DNA of 64,000 bases from a virus: positions 1 to 64,000 of the IMG/VR virus record IMGVR_UViG_3300017735_002163. The stretch is one strand, 5' to 3'. Under the pieces are notes generated by a model that worked only from the letters and a program-made list of their open reading frames with translations, did no database searches and was not told where the DNA came from. This document shows, one piece after another, positions 41,693 through 50,266 of this stretch. Numbering within the stretch: position 1 is the stretch's first letter; each line of letters starts with the position of its first letter. Position numbers and translations under genes: made by a program.

Positions 41693-42567
41693 TAACAATC
41701 GCTCATAAAGTCTGAAATACAGACTCTAAAATTACCAGGAACGCCTCTGGAATACATGTAATGTCTTTCTTCGTCACCTAAACCAAATAACAGGGTATCG
41801 GTGTATACTAAATTTTCTGCTTCACACACTCTTTCATATTCTTTGCCGTGTTTATTCCAATTCCAATCAGGATCAAAGTGTTTCATAAAGTGTACACCTA
41901 AGTTCATGCTTGTTTTATTTTGGTAACCAACATCGTTGATCATTGTAACACCGTCATCAGTTGGTTTTCTTGAGAATCGAATACCAACTCTGTGTGTTTC
42001 AAGAGGGAAAAAAGGCTTGCTAAGACTGAATACAACTTCTTCTATGCATGGATATTTGTCTAAGTCTATGTGTATGTTCTTACATATACCCCAATATGCT
42101 AAGTCTAAGCACACAGGTATATCTAATGTACAACATATACGCATCATGCGTTCAAATTCAGGGTGCATACAACCAAAGTCACTAAATGGTGCTGATATAA
42201 TTAATGCATTCAGTCCTCTACCGACAAATCTGTCAGAGTTTACATCATCTATGTAAGCAAAATCTACATGTTTACCTTGGCATGCATGATATTGGAAGTC
42301 GCCAAGTAATGCATTTATTTGTCTTGTTTTACAATGGCGCAAAATAAAATTATCAAAGGCCTGACTTGTGCCTTGTGTATAATGTGCTGTGGGAAAGTTA
42401 TCAAGACCTTCTATAGATTTCATGTCAGTGTAATTAATCCACTCTCTCCATGTGTCTTCATATTCAGACATTGTTACTTCTGCAGGGGTAGTGTTCTCAT
42501 AAAAATCTAAAAGTTCTTTACTGCGTACCGGCCTTGCGCCTTTTTGGTATAACTTGTGTTGCATCAT
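41692..42567 (-). CDS. PLP-dependent aminotransferase-like protein (short)
   Basis: The 291-residue product looks like a compact fold-type I PLP enzyme: D155 (V-C-L-D-L-A-Y-W-G) for the pyridine nitrogen, K184 in F-S-L-S-K-P as the Schiff-base lysine, and R193 (H-R-V-G-I-R-F). Typical members are 350-450 residues, so the small domain may be reduced. It would supply the amine that the adjacent amidinotransferase modifies, which is inference. GATAAATA lies 5 nt upstream of the first of two ATGs. Confidence 0.65.
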   Translation of the reverse strand: MMQHKLYQKGARPVRSKELLDFYENTTPAEVTMSEYEDTWREWINYTDMKSIEGLDNFPTAHYTQGTSQAFDNFILRHCKTRQINALLGDFQYHACQGKHVDFAYIDDVNSDRFVGRGLNALIISAPFSDFGCMHPEFERMMRICCTLDIPVCLDLAYWGICKNIHIDLDKYPCIEEVVFSLSKPFFPLETHRVGIRFSRKPTDDGVTMINDVGYQNKTSMNLGVHFMKHFDPDWNWNKHGKEYERVCEAENLVYTDTLLFGLGDEERHYMYSRGVPGNFRVCISDFMSDC

Positions 42568-42572
42568 ACCAA

Positions 42573-42580
42573 TATTTATC
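42573..42580 (-). promoter_or_regulatory. late promoter, 5 nt from ATG (divergent pair, left arm)
   Basis: GATAAATA-TTGGT-ATG for the PLP-like gene; opposed to the plus-strand octamer at 42609-42616. Confidence 0.65.
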
Positions 42581-42608
42581 AGTACTATTTTTGCATGGCG
42601 AAAGTTCT

Positions 42609-42616
42609 GATAAATA
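42609..42616 (+). promoter_or_regulatory. late promoter of the plus-strand island
   Basis: GATAAATA-GTGTT-ATG, driving the run 42622-46832. Confidence 0.7.
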
Positions 42617-42621
42617 GTGTT

Positions 42622-43680
42622 ATGCCTAAATTAAGTTTATGGAATCCGGTTAAAACACATGACTTCAACTTTATCGATAGAATAGTTGGAGAGCATATCT
42701 ATGCCGGAGGAACAGGTGTCCACATACACAAATATATGGGGATTACCGATAGCGATACAACAAATGACCCGACCAGACCAGGTGGAGTAAACACCAATGA
42801 ATTGTTTATACAAGATTTGTTATTTTTGGAAAACAGAGATAGAAAATACAGTAAAGACATTTTTGAACTGCGTGGGCAATATAACTTAGGCGATAATGAT
42901 GCATTTGATCTAACACAGTTTGGTGCCTTTCTTGCAAACGATACACTGTTTATGAATTTTCATACAGAAAGTATGGTAGATGCAATAGGAAGAAAACTAA
43001 TGCCGGGTGATGTTTTAGAATTACCACATTTACGTGATGATTTATTACTGGGCAGTGACGAAGCAATAAATAGATTTTATGTAGTGCAAGAAGGTTCAAG
43101 ACCTGCAGAAGGATATGATCCACGTTGGTGGTCACACTTGTGGAGAGTAAAACTTGGTCCTATAACAGACAGTCAAGAATACAGAGATATACTTGGCACT
43201 GGCGAAGAAGAAGGCGACTTGCGTAACTTAATGAGTAAGTATGCAGATGAAATTATCATCAATGATGCAATACTTACCCAAGCAGAAAGCGATGTGCCAA
43301 GCGATCCGCAGGTTAGAGATACTTCTCATTTATATTATGATGAAGCATCAGGTAAACCTCGTATCGATTTACAATTTGGGGCGGACGGTAATACTCCACC
43401 CAATGGAGCCACTCTGGTAGGCAGTGGCGAAACATTCCCAGTTACAAATATTGCTAACGGTTCATACTTTTTACGTACAGACTTTACACCTAACAGGTTG
43501 TTTAGAAAAGACGGAACAAGATGGATTAAAATTAGTGACGATAATCAACGCTCGTGGGCGGCGGCAAATAGAGCATTAACATCATTTATAAATAACGATT
43601 CAAGTTTTGTTGAAGATGGCGAAATAAGAAACGAAAAAACAAATTTAAGTAAGGTTATTAAACCACGAACAGACGATTAG
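42622..43680 (+). CDS. virion protein, possibly neck protein gp14-like
   Basis: I chose the ATG at 42622 (MPKLSLWNPVKTHDF) because the octamer lies 5 nt upstream; earlier in-frame starts would translate the promoter. The 352 residues carry M-P-G-D-V-L-E-L-P-H-L-R-D-D and W-W-S-H-L-W-R-V-K, patterns I link with a conserved neck or connector protein of marine myoviruses, followed by a low-complexity tail with a Y-F-L-R-T-D...R-W-I-K-I module. Position before lysozyme and gp15-like genes supports a virion role. Confidence 0.6.
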   Translation: MPKLSLWNPVKTHDFNFIDRIVGEHIYAGGTGVHIHKYMGITDSDTTNDPTRPGGVNTNELFIQDLLFLENRDRKYSKDIFELRGQYNLGDNDAFDLTQFGAFLANDTLFMNFHTESMVDAIGRKLMPGDVLELPHLRDDLLLGSDEAINRFYVVQEGSRPAEGYDPRWWSHLWRVKLGPITDSQEYRDILGTGEEEGDLRNLMSKYADEIIINDAILTQAESDVPSDPQVRDTSHLYYDEASGKPRIDLQFGADGNTPPNGATLVGSGETFPVTNIANGSYFLRTDFTPNRLFRKDGTRWIKISDDNQRSWAAANRALTSFINNDSSFVEDGEIRNEKTNLSKVIKPRTDD

Positions 43681-43688
43681 GAGAAAAA

Positions 43689-44159
43689 ATGTTTTTTGGA
43701 AAAGATACAAAATTAGATAGGGAGGCTGTTTTCGAACAGTTAAAAATAGACGAAGGAGTAGTAAATGAAATTTACCACGATCATCTCGGATATCCGACTT
43801 TTGGTGTGGGTCACTTGGTATTGGAGTCAGATCCTGAGCACGGAGCAGAAATTGGCACTCCGGTTTCAGAAGAAAGAGTACGAGAGTGCTTTGAAAAAGA
43901 CCTCGACACCGCAATTAGCGAGTGTGAATTGCTATACGAAGCAGGGGTATTTGGAGATTTACCAGACGAAGTCCAGCAGATCCTGGTCAATATGATGTTT
44001 AATATGGGCAGGACAAGACTAAGTAAGTTTAAGAAAATGCATGCCGGAATACTTGAAGGGGATTGGAAGGAAGCGGCCAAGGAAGGCAGAGATTCAAGAT
44101 GGCATAAACAAGTTACTAATCGTGCTGAAAGATTAATGGAAAGATTAGAGAACGTATAA
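43689..44159 (+). CDS. T4-type lysozyme (GH24 endolysin)
   Basis: The 156-residue enzyme cuts peptidoglycan glycan strands. Catalytic residues E22, D31 and T37 have exactly the spacing of T4 lysozyme (E11, D20, T26) within K-I-D-E-G-V-V and Y-P-T-F-G-V-G-H. The N-M-M-F-N-M-G and A-K-E-G-R-D-S-R-W regions in the C-terminal half also match. No signal peptide, so it needs a holin. RBS AGGAGAAAAA before the ATG. Confidence 0.92.
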   Translation: MFFGKDTKLDREAVFEQLKIDEGVVNEIYHDHLGYPTFGVGHLVLESDPEHGAEIGTPVSEERVRECFEKDLDTAISECELLYEAGVFGDLPDEVQQILVNMMFNMGRTRLSKFKKMHAGILEGDWKEAAKEGRDSRWHKQVTNRAERLMERLENV

Positions 44160-44342
44160 ATGAGGAGAGGGTCAAAAGTTCGTGACCCAATCGAATATAT
44201 CAACGTAAGAATTGATATGCTTGTTAAAGAACGAACTAAAAACGATAACGAAACTGCACACATGGTAATAGATAAATGTGTAGGTGAGTTAAGTTATGTG
44301 TTAGAACTGTTAGAGAGAAATAAATGTCAGACATCAGAGTAA
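44160..44342 (+). CDS. small phage protein (60 aa)
   Basis: ATG immediately after the lysozyme stop. The product (MRRGSKVRDPIEYINVRID...) is helical and charged with one late Cys. It has no recognisable function. Its 3' end overlaps the following 40-residue ORF. Confidence 0.55.
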   Translation: MRRGSKVRDPIEYINVRIDMLVKERTKNDNETAHMVIDKCVGELSYVLELLERNKCQTSE

Positions 44343-44446
44343 AAGAACCTCAATTTCCAGAAGAGGGCGAGTATACTTTAGATACGTCTGGCAATCTTGT
44401 ACAGTATGTTAACGGACAATGGATAAAAGCAGACAATGGCAGGTAA
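44324..44446 (+). CDS. tiny phage protein (40 aa) with a W-x-W-type beta module
   Basis: This short ORF (MSDIRVKEPQFPEEGEY...) fills the gap between the 60-residue gene and the gp15-like gene and overlaps both. Its Y-V-N-G-Q-W-I-K ending repeats the Y-x-N/G-x-W module seen in the sheath and fibre proteins. Overlap on both sides supports real translation. Confidence 0.5.
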   Translation: MSDIRVKEPQFPEEGEYTLDTSGNLVQYVNGQWIKADNGR

Positions 44447-45779
44447 AAATTTAGATTACTGGTACGATGAACAGATAAAACGTTATCTAATTCAACTTGT
44501 CAGAGTATTCTCAAACTTTCAAGTAAAAGAAAATACCGAAAATGGTGTTCACTACAATAGAGTTCCTGCACGTTATGGTGACATGAGTAGAATGGTTGCA
44601 CAAATATTGCGTAACAATTCTGAGAATGCAATTAATAATGCACCTCAAATTACTATAGGAATACAAAGCATACAGCCAGCAAGAGATAGAACTGCTGAAC
44701 CGTATCATGTAGACACCACGCAAGTTGCTGAACGTGACTGGAACAAAGAAGACAAACGTTATACAAGTGATCAAGGTAACTTGTACACTACACAACGTTA
44801 TATGCCAGTACCGTATAACTTAAATATACAAGTTGATATATGGACCACTAACACTGATACAAAATTACAAATTTTAGAACAAGTATTTGTATTATTTAAC
44901 CCAAGTATACAACTGCAATCAAATGATAATCCTCTTGACTGGACCAGTGTGTTTGAAGTTGAGATGACTGACATACAGTGGAGCAGTAGAGGTATACCTG
45001 CAGGCGTAGATGAGCAATTAGACATAGCAACATTAACATTTGCTGTGCCAATTTGGATATCACCACCTGCAAAAGTACAAAGACAAAAAATTATACAACG
45101 AATAGTAAATGATATTTACAAAACAACAGACATATCAAACTTAGGGTACAGCGAAGACTATCATGACTTCTTTAGTCAAGTACCAGATGATGCTGTTGTG
45201 GTTGTTGCCCCTGGGGATTACCAAATTCAAATAGCATCTGGTAGTGCAACATTGATAAACTCAGCAGGTGTAGGTCAAAAATGGGCAGACATCATTGAAA
45301 TGCAAGGTGAGTTATCTAATACCAGTAGGATAGAATTAAATTTAGAAGACAATATACAGGACAGAACCAAATTAGTTATAGGTAGCATTTCTAAAAATCC
45401 AATAGCAGAAGACACATTGATATTTAATTTAGATGCAGACACGTTGCCCACTGACACTATTGCTAATGTAGATAAAATTATAGACCCAAGAGCAAGTAGA
45501 CCCGGTGATGTACTGTTAGGTTCAGCACTTGGGCAAAGATATTTACTGTCAGAAGATGTCAGTATCGATTATGTTGAATGGGGCATAGAAGCAAAAGCAA
45601 ACGACATAGTAGAATACGACGGTGCAAAATGGATTGTTGCATTTGACAGTTCAGCAGTTGACAGCGAAGCATTTGTTACTAATGCATACACAAATGCACA
45701 ATTCAAATGGACTGGTACACAATGGATTAGCAGTTGGCAAGGAACATATAATCCAGGGTACTGGAGGTTGATACTTTGA
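44436..45779 (+). CDS. 15: tail terminator/sheath stabiliser gp15-like
   Basis: The 447-residue product starts M-A-G-K-N-L-D-Y-W-Y and aligns by eye with gp15: W-Y-D-E-Q-I-K-R-Y, F-S-N-F-Q-V, R-V-P-A-R-Y. It also has the conserved W-T-T-N-T-D-T-K-L-Q-I-L-E-Q-V and F-N-P-S stretch of the marine homologues. gp15 caps the tail at the head end. The last 200 residues extend beyond T4 gp15 (272) and carry two beta modules (IVEYDGAKW, FKWTGTQW). Confidence 0.75.
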   Translation: MAGKNLDYWYDEQIKRYLIQLVRVFSNFQVKENTENGVHYNRVPARYGDMSRMVAQILRNNSENAINNAPQITIGIQSIQPARDRTAEPYHVDTTQVAERDWNKEDKRYTSDQGNLYTTQRYMPVPYNLNIQVDIWTTNTDTKLQILEQVFVLFNPSIQLQSNDNPLDWTSVFEVEMTDIQWSSRGIPAGVDEQLDIATLTFAVPIWISPPAKVQRQKIIQRIVNDIYKTTDISNLGYSEDYHDFFSQVPDDAVVVVAPGDYQIQIASGSATLINSAGVGQKWADIIEMQGELSNTSRIELNLEDNIQDRTKLVIGSISKNPIAEDTLIFNLDADTLPTDTIANVDKIIDPRASRPGDVLLGSALGQRYLLSEDVSIDYVEWGIEAKANDIVEYDGAKWIVAFDSSAVDSEAFVTNAYTNAQFKWTGTQWISSWQGTYNPGYWRLIL

Positions 45780-46198
45780 CAGTAGCCGCCGGTGTTGTTT
45801 TTCTTGCTAAAGATACGGGAAGATGTATGTTGCAATTACGCGAAGGCAACAAACGTTTCAATCACACATGGGGTTTTTGGGGAGGCATGATTGAAGATAA
45901 AGAATCTCCGTACGAATGCATCCAACGAGAACTAACAGAAGAAATAGGCTTTATTCCAGAACTTAAAAAACTAAATCCTATCGATGTTTACCAAAGCAAA
46001 GACAAGAACTTTTACTATTACAGTTTTGTTTATGTAGTAGAAGAGGAATTTTCGCCAGTATTAAATGGAGAAAGTGCCGGGTATGCTTGGGTAGATGTTG
46101 GGGTATGGCCGAGACCATTACACCAAGGCGCACATATTACACTGAACAAGAACAGAGGCACGGACAAAATACACACTATATTGAACATTAATAGGTAA
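45776..46198 (+). CDS. Nudix hydrolase
   Basis: The 140-residue product has the complete Nudix box G37-x5-E43-x7-R51-E52-L53-x-E55-E56-x-G58. Nudix enzymes remove nucleoside diphosphates linked to another moiety, cleaning nucleotides or hydrolysing NAD-like metabolites or capped RNA. It uses a TTG start that overlaps the gp15-like stop (TTGA), supported by a strong GGAGG at 7 nt. Confidence 0.85.
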   Translation: MTVAAGVVFLAKDTGRCMLQLREGNKRFNHTWGFWGGMIEDKESPYECIQRELTEEIGFIPELKKLNPIDVYQSKDKNFYYYSFVYVVEEEFSPVLNGESAGYAWVDVGVWPRPLHQGAHITLNKNRGTDKIHTILNINR

Positions 46199-46205
46199 GA
46201 GTATT

Positions 46206-46832
46206 GTGTCTAAAATAGTTAATTTTACTTGTCTACGTATTCAAGCAGAGTTAGACAAATATAGCAGAACAAAAACCATTCCACATGATTTATTAGATGG
46301 ACTTTGGACCATTGACGATATAGAGTCCTGTTTAGAACATATGCCAAAACGTTATCAGCGTTGGGGTAAAAAATTAATAAAAGAATATACAGAATTTTTA
46401 GACAGTAATGTTGACGAATTAAAAAAAGCATTACGCAAAGAATACACTGCTGGTATGAAAGCGGCACGAACACGTGATAAACATTTTAGTTTCCCAAGAG
46501 TTCTTAATAGATATCGCCCAGATATAAATCCTATACGTGCATTATATTACGAAGCACGTAATTTAACAAGAGCATACGATTCAGAAGATGAATATCATCA
46601 ATGGCTTGCAGAATTAGTAACTGATAAATCATTTAATAATGCTATGCTTGATGCAATGTCACATGATATAAAACGTTTAGAACGTGTGATACAACGTTAC
46701 TACTGGCCTATGTTAAAATTAGAAGAAGAACAGATACCGCTTGAATTATTTCATGCAAGACAATTGATAAAAGATGCAAGACATTATTACAACTTCTTTC
46801 TTAATTTACAAAACTGGCGACCGGACGAATAA
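46206..46832 (+). CDS. unknown helical phage protein
   Basis: The 208-residue product is basic and helical, rich in Arg, Tyr and Leu, with no recognisable motif. It starts with GTG 8 nt after the Nudix stop. It is the last gene of the plus-strand island, and its stop abuts the stop of the convergent cyclase gene with no space or terminator between. Confidence 0.6.
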   Translation: MSKIVNFTCLRIQAELDKYSRTKTIPHDLLDGLWTIDDIESCLEHMPKRYQRWGKKLIKEYTEFLDSNVDELKKALRKEYTAGMKAARTRDKHFSFPRVLNRYRPDINPIRALYYEARNLTRAYDSEDEYHQWLAELVTDKSFNNAMLDAMSHDIKRLERVIQRYYWPMLKLEEEQIPLELFHARQLIKDARHYYNFFLNLQNWRPDE

Positions 46833-48890
46833 TTATTTACTTGTAGCAATAAATATTCCATCCCAATCTTTTGGAAGTGTTTGAGTCTTTTGAAATTCGC
46901 AACGCTCAATCCACATATCATAATAACCTTTCATCTTGCCATCAAAATGCGTCTCTAATAATTTACACAATTTAATTGCTCTATCAAACTCTTGGTTTCT
47001 ATAATGTGTATGCATTGCATTATGCATCTCTTTAGACTTAGCATGTTTATCTGCTTTATAATCAAGCACAGTGTATATTTCAATGCCTATTGTTTTACCT
47101 TTAACTGCCAAGTCATCAACTTTTAAATAAAAGAATTCGTTTTTAGTTTTGTGATATGTACTACCACCGACTAATAGTAAGCACCCGTATTCCTTACACT
47201 TAGACTCAATTCGTGCGGCAGTTGATACAGCATCTCCAAGTACATCATAACTATGTCTGCTTGTAGAGCCCATCTCACCGAGATAACCAACGCCAGTGTT
47301 AATGCCAGCCCCCATACCAATTGGAGGTCTTCCTTCTGCTGTGATCTTATCATTAAATTTCTCCACTGCTCTCAGCATATCCAAACCTGTTTGCACTGCT
47401 GAGTGTTCATGCTTTGCATCATCGTTTGGTGCATTGTGTATATGCATACTTGCATCACCTATGTACTTGATAATCATACCGTCTGCATCAAGTACAGGTT
47501 GTGTGATAGCATCCATATAACCATTCATTAGTTTTGTGAGTCCTTGTACATCATCTCCAAAACTTTCACCTAATGGTGTGAAGCCACGCAAGTCTGAGAA
47601 GCATATTGATATCTCTCGCTTCATGCCTTCTTTGATCAATGCAGGATTTTCTTGTAACATACGCACAACTGTGGGTGAACAATATCCTGCAAATTGCTTT
47701 TCTATTTCTTGTCTTAATTTAAACTGTATCCAGAAGTTGTTAAAACTTGCCTGTGTAAATATTAAAAATGTTGCTATTGCAGGATATGTAGCATCAAATA
47801 AAACTAAGTTTGCTGTATAAGAATGTATAGTATAATAAGCAATAGACCCTATAATGCTTATTATACTAAACAATCCTGCCCATACAGGCAACTTGTATAT
47901 TGCTAAAGCAACTAATACCATGCTCAACAACGCACACACAAGCTCTGTAAGCGACGATAATTCTGATCTGGTAATGTTACTCCCATCTATAAAATTCTGT
48001 AGCATGTGTGCTTGTATATGCTGTGGATATATGTTGCCTATCGGAGTGGGCACCGGATTGGCAACACCTTCTGCACTCACACCCACTATGACGAACTTGC
48101 CGCCCATATTCGGTAAACTGTCTGCACCAGTGTATTCTATTTCTTCGAATGTATTATTAAAACGTATGTATGCTGTTCCATCGCCTTGTGTTACTACAGG
48201 AACAAATGGTGGTATAGCAAATTCTTGTATTCCTATCTCACTTGTTTTAATCATGTAACTGGGTTGACCAGTTTGCACTCTTAACATTTCAATTGCAAAC
48301 GAAGGATATATTTTATCCGCTACTGTGATTGCAAGTGGGTATGTTCTTGTTTGATTATCTGGTTGTGGTGCTGATGCATTAATACCAATACCAGATGCTA
48401 CTGTTTCCAACTCTGCTATATTTGTTACCAGATTTTTCCAAGTCAATAAGTGTTGCTGAGCCGGGCTCGGGCCTATTGTACCAGTCCCTATATGCGGGCC
48501 GGAACTCCTCACCCCTTTGGAACTTGGGGTCTGGGATAAAACTATTCCGTTTCCTTTTATCCATGATGCAAAGACTTCGTCTCCTCCAAAACGATCTACT
48601 TCAGGGAACATTAATGTAAAACCTACTATCCCTTGATTTTTTTGTCTTATGTCGTATATCATTTGTGCATAAGACTGCCTGGGAAATGGATACTGGCCTA
48701 AAGCATCTAAACTTTTTTCACCGAGATTAATTATAACTACTTCGTTACTTTGTTTTGTTTCGTCAAGTTGTTGGTAATAATCAAATGTCTGCGAACGCAA
48801 ACTTTGTAGTGGTGTAGGATCTGATATTCTCAAACCAAGTAATAAGCATATTGTTACTGCTACTGCCCAGCCGCTGTATAACCATTTCAT
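46833..48890 (-). CDS. CHASE2-domain class III adenylate cyclase
   Basis: The 685-residue membrane enzyme has an N-terminal TM helix (5-20), an extracellular CHASE2-like sensor (about 25-310), three TM helices (about 315-385) and a class III cyclase domain (about 425-600). Metal-binding D433 (F-S-D-L-R-G-F) and D479 (K-Y-I-G-D) are present, and K475, D549 and R560 fit ATP selection and catalysis, so cAMP is the expected product. The usual transition-state Asn before A-A-R is Ser556, which may reduce activity. It uses a phage late octamer 5 nt before its ATG. Confidence 0.85.
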   Translation of the reverse strand: MKWLYSGWAVAVTICLLLGLRISDPTPLQSLRSQTFDYYQQLDETKQSNEVVIINLGEKSLDALGQYPFPRQSYAQMIYDIRQKNQGIVGFTLMFPEVDRFGGDEVFASWIKGNGIVLSQTPSSKGVRSSGPHIGTGTIGPSPAQQHLLTWKNLVTNIAELETVASGIGINASAPQPDNQTRTYPLAITVADKIYPSFAIEMLRVQTGQPSYMIKTSEIGIQEFAIPPFVPVVTQGDGTAYIRFNNTFEEIEYTGADSLPNMGGKFVIVGVSAEGVANPVPTPIGNIYPQHIQAHMLQNFIDGSNITRSELSSLTELVCALLSMVLVALAIYKLPVWAGLFSIISIIGSIAYYTIHSYTANLVLFDATYPAIATFLIFTQASFNNFWIQFKLRQEIEKQFAGYCSPTVVRMLQENPALIKEGMKREISICFSDLRGFTPLGESFGDDVQGLTKLMNGYMDAITQPVLDADGMIIKYIGDASMHIHNAPNDDAKHEHSAVQTGLDMLRAVEKFNDKITAEGRPPIGMGAGINTGVGYLGEMGSTSRHSYDVLGDAVSTAARIESKCKEYGCLLLVGGSTYHKTKNEFFYLKVDDLAVKGKTIGIEIYTVLDYKADKHAKSKEMHNAMHTHYRNQEFDRAIKLCKLLETHFDGKMKGYYDMWIERCEFQKTQTLPKDWDGIFIATSK

Positions 48891-48895
48891 AGTTA

Positions 48896-48903
48896 TATTT
48901 ATC
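48896..48903 (-). promoter_or_regulatory. late promoter of the cyclase gene, 5 nt from ATG
   Basis: GATAAATA-TAACT-ATG. Confidence 0.68.
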
Positions 48904-48910
48904 GTAAATA

Positions 48911-49627
48911 TCAGTCAGCAAATGCTCGTTCGAGCATGAAGTCGCCCATTTCGCCAGTGTTTCCTTCTTCCCAATTTAAATATGAAAAACGCTCTCTGCA
49001 TTCTTTATTAAGTGAGGGAGAACCGCAAACCATAACAGCATCAGTTTCTTTGGTTAAAGGTGAACCGAGAACTGGTTCAATGTGATTCCAAAACCTGCCT
49101 TGCCTAAAATAGTTTTCTCTGGTTACAGAAGGAATGTATAAAAATGGCATCATACCTGATATATCTTCCATGCTGTCCTTGTATGTAAGTTCTGCTACTT
49201 CTCTTACAGTGTGGAACAAATAGACGTTGTCGAACCTATCGTATGTTGCAGGGTCTTTAGCAATGCTTACAAACGGTGCTATGCCTGTTCCTGTTGCTAA
49301 CATTACTAAATTCTTTTTGGGTAATAAGTAATCACAAACTAAACTACCTGTAGTTTTTGGACCTACTAATATATCGTCACCTATTTTAATATTTTGCAAT
49401 TTACTTGTGAGAGGGCCATCTTGAACTTTAATACTGAGGAACTCTAAGTGGTCATCATAATTAGTGCTTACAATACTGTATGCTCTCATTATTTTTTTAG
49501 GTTCGAGCTCTAATCCTATCATAGCAAACTCTCCGTTTTTAAAACGGAAGGTTTTATCTCTTGTAGTTTTAAAAGAAAATAAGCGATCGCTGTAGTGTGT
49601 GATTTCAGTAACTTGCTCTTTATTCAT
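48911..49627 (-). CDS. ferredoxin-NADP+ reductase (Fpr type)
   Basis: The 238-residue flavoprotein starts MNKEQVTEITHYSD at the ATG that lies 5 nt from a late octamer. It has R-A-Y-S (48-51) for FAD, A-T-G-T-G-I-A-P-F (111-119) for NADP, a C-G-S-P-S motif near 208, and a C-terminal E-R-A-F-A-D similar to proteobacterial Fpr. It exchanges electrons between NADPH and ferredoxin or flavodoxin. It could supply electrons for the radical SAM enzyme or for ribonucleotide reduction. Confidence 0.85.
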   Translation of the reverse strand: MNKEQVTEITHYSDRLFSFKTTRDKTFRFKNGEFAMIGLELEPKKIMRAYSIVSTNYDDHLEFLSIKVQDGPLTSKLQNIKIGDDILVGPKTTGSLVCDYLLPKKNLVMLATGTGIAPFVSIAKDPATYDRFDNVYLFHTVREVAELTYKDSMEDISGMMPFLYIPSVTRENYFRQGRFWNHIEPVLGSPLTKETDAVMVCGSPSLNKECRERFSYLNWEEGNTGEMGDFMLERAFAD

Positions 49628-49632
49628 GTAGA

Positions 49633-49640
49633 TATTTATT
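49633..49640 (-). promoter_or_regulatory. late promoter of the reductase gene, 5 nt from ATG
   Basis: AATAAATA-TCTAC-ATG. Confidence 0.65.
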
Positions 49641-49641
49641 A

Positions 49642-50160
49642 CTATCTGTTCTTGGAGCATTCTTTTCTGGCACGACTCCAGACATGAAAATTGTTTGCCA
49701 CAATAGCGGCCATAAAATAATTTGCACCAGCGAAATCCTCGTCTGTTAAAACAGTTCGTTTGGTACCGATAAACATAGCCGGTATTATAACTACTGATTT
49801 TAAAAATACTATTTCATGTAACTCAGGCTTTTTATCCAGTAGCGGATTTGCTTCCTCAATACAATCATACTTTACTGCTTCAACTGTGTTGTATATATCT
49901 AACAACTGAAATGCTGTAAACATTGCCCAGGATAATGGCGAAGCAGGTTCTTTCAGTGGTGGTAGATCTAAAGTGATGGCTGGCGGGTATTCGTATTCGA
50001 ATGTTGCTTGTCGAACTTCCGCTAAAACTTCTTTGCTATAGCAACACCCATGGCCATTGTTTATAAAAAATATTTGCTCAGGAGAAAGATTTGCTGGGAG
50101 ATCTGTTGCGTAACAGTTAAGAGAAAGTAGCGACAACATAATCATTGCCGCTAATTTCAT
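49642..50160 (-). CDS. exported protein of unknown function
   Basis: The 172-residue product starts MKLAAMIMLSLLSLNCYA with a Sec signal peptide (possible lipobox L-N-C at about 16), then a periplasmic part with a C-C pair (N-G-H-G-C-C) and Q-L-L-D-I-Y-N-T-V-E-A, followed by one hydrophobic segment (SVVIIPAMFIG). The D-x-x-x-T-V-E-A...E-x-N-P arrangement resembles DUF5658-type membrane proteins. RBS AAGGAG precedes the ATG. Possibly a periplasmic accessory of the neighbouring secretion locus. Confidence 0.6.
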   Translation of the reverse strand: MKLAAMIMLSLLSLNCYATDLPANLSPEQIFFINNGHGCCYSKEVLAEVRQATFEYEYPPAITLDLPPLKEPASPLSWAMFTAFQLLDIYNTVEAVKYDCIEEANPLLDKKPELHEIVFLKSVVIIPAMFIGTKRTVLTDEDFAGANYFMAAIVANNFHVWSRARKECSKNR

Positions 50161-50266
50161 TATTCGCACTCCTTAGGATTACTCGAACAATAGTCTTTAA
50201 TTTGTTTTATTAACATTTTAATATCATCCTCATTGTCCTGCTTATCTTTGCGATTAGATAACAGGC

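Noticed and set aside
42556-42621. Longer N-terminus for the plus-strand virion protein (starts at 42556 or 42595)
   Set aside because: It would translate the late promoter octamer; the same false I-N-S-V-M-P sequence appears at 36068 for the same reason.
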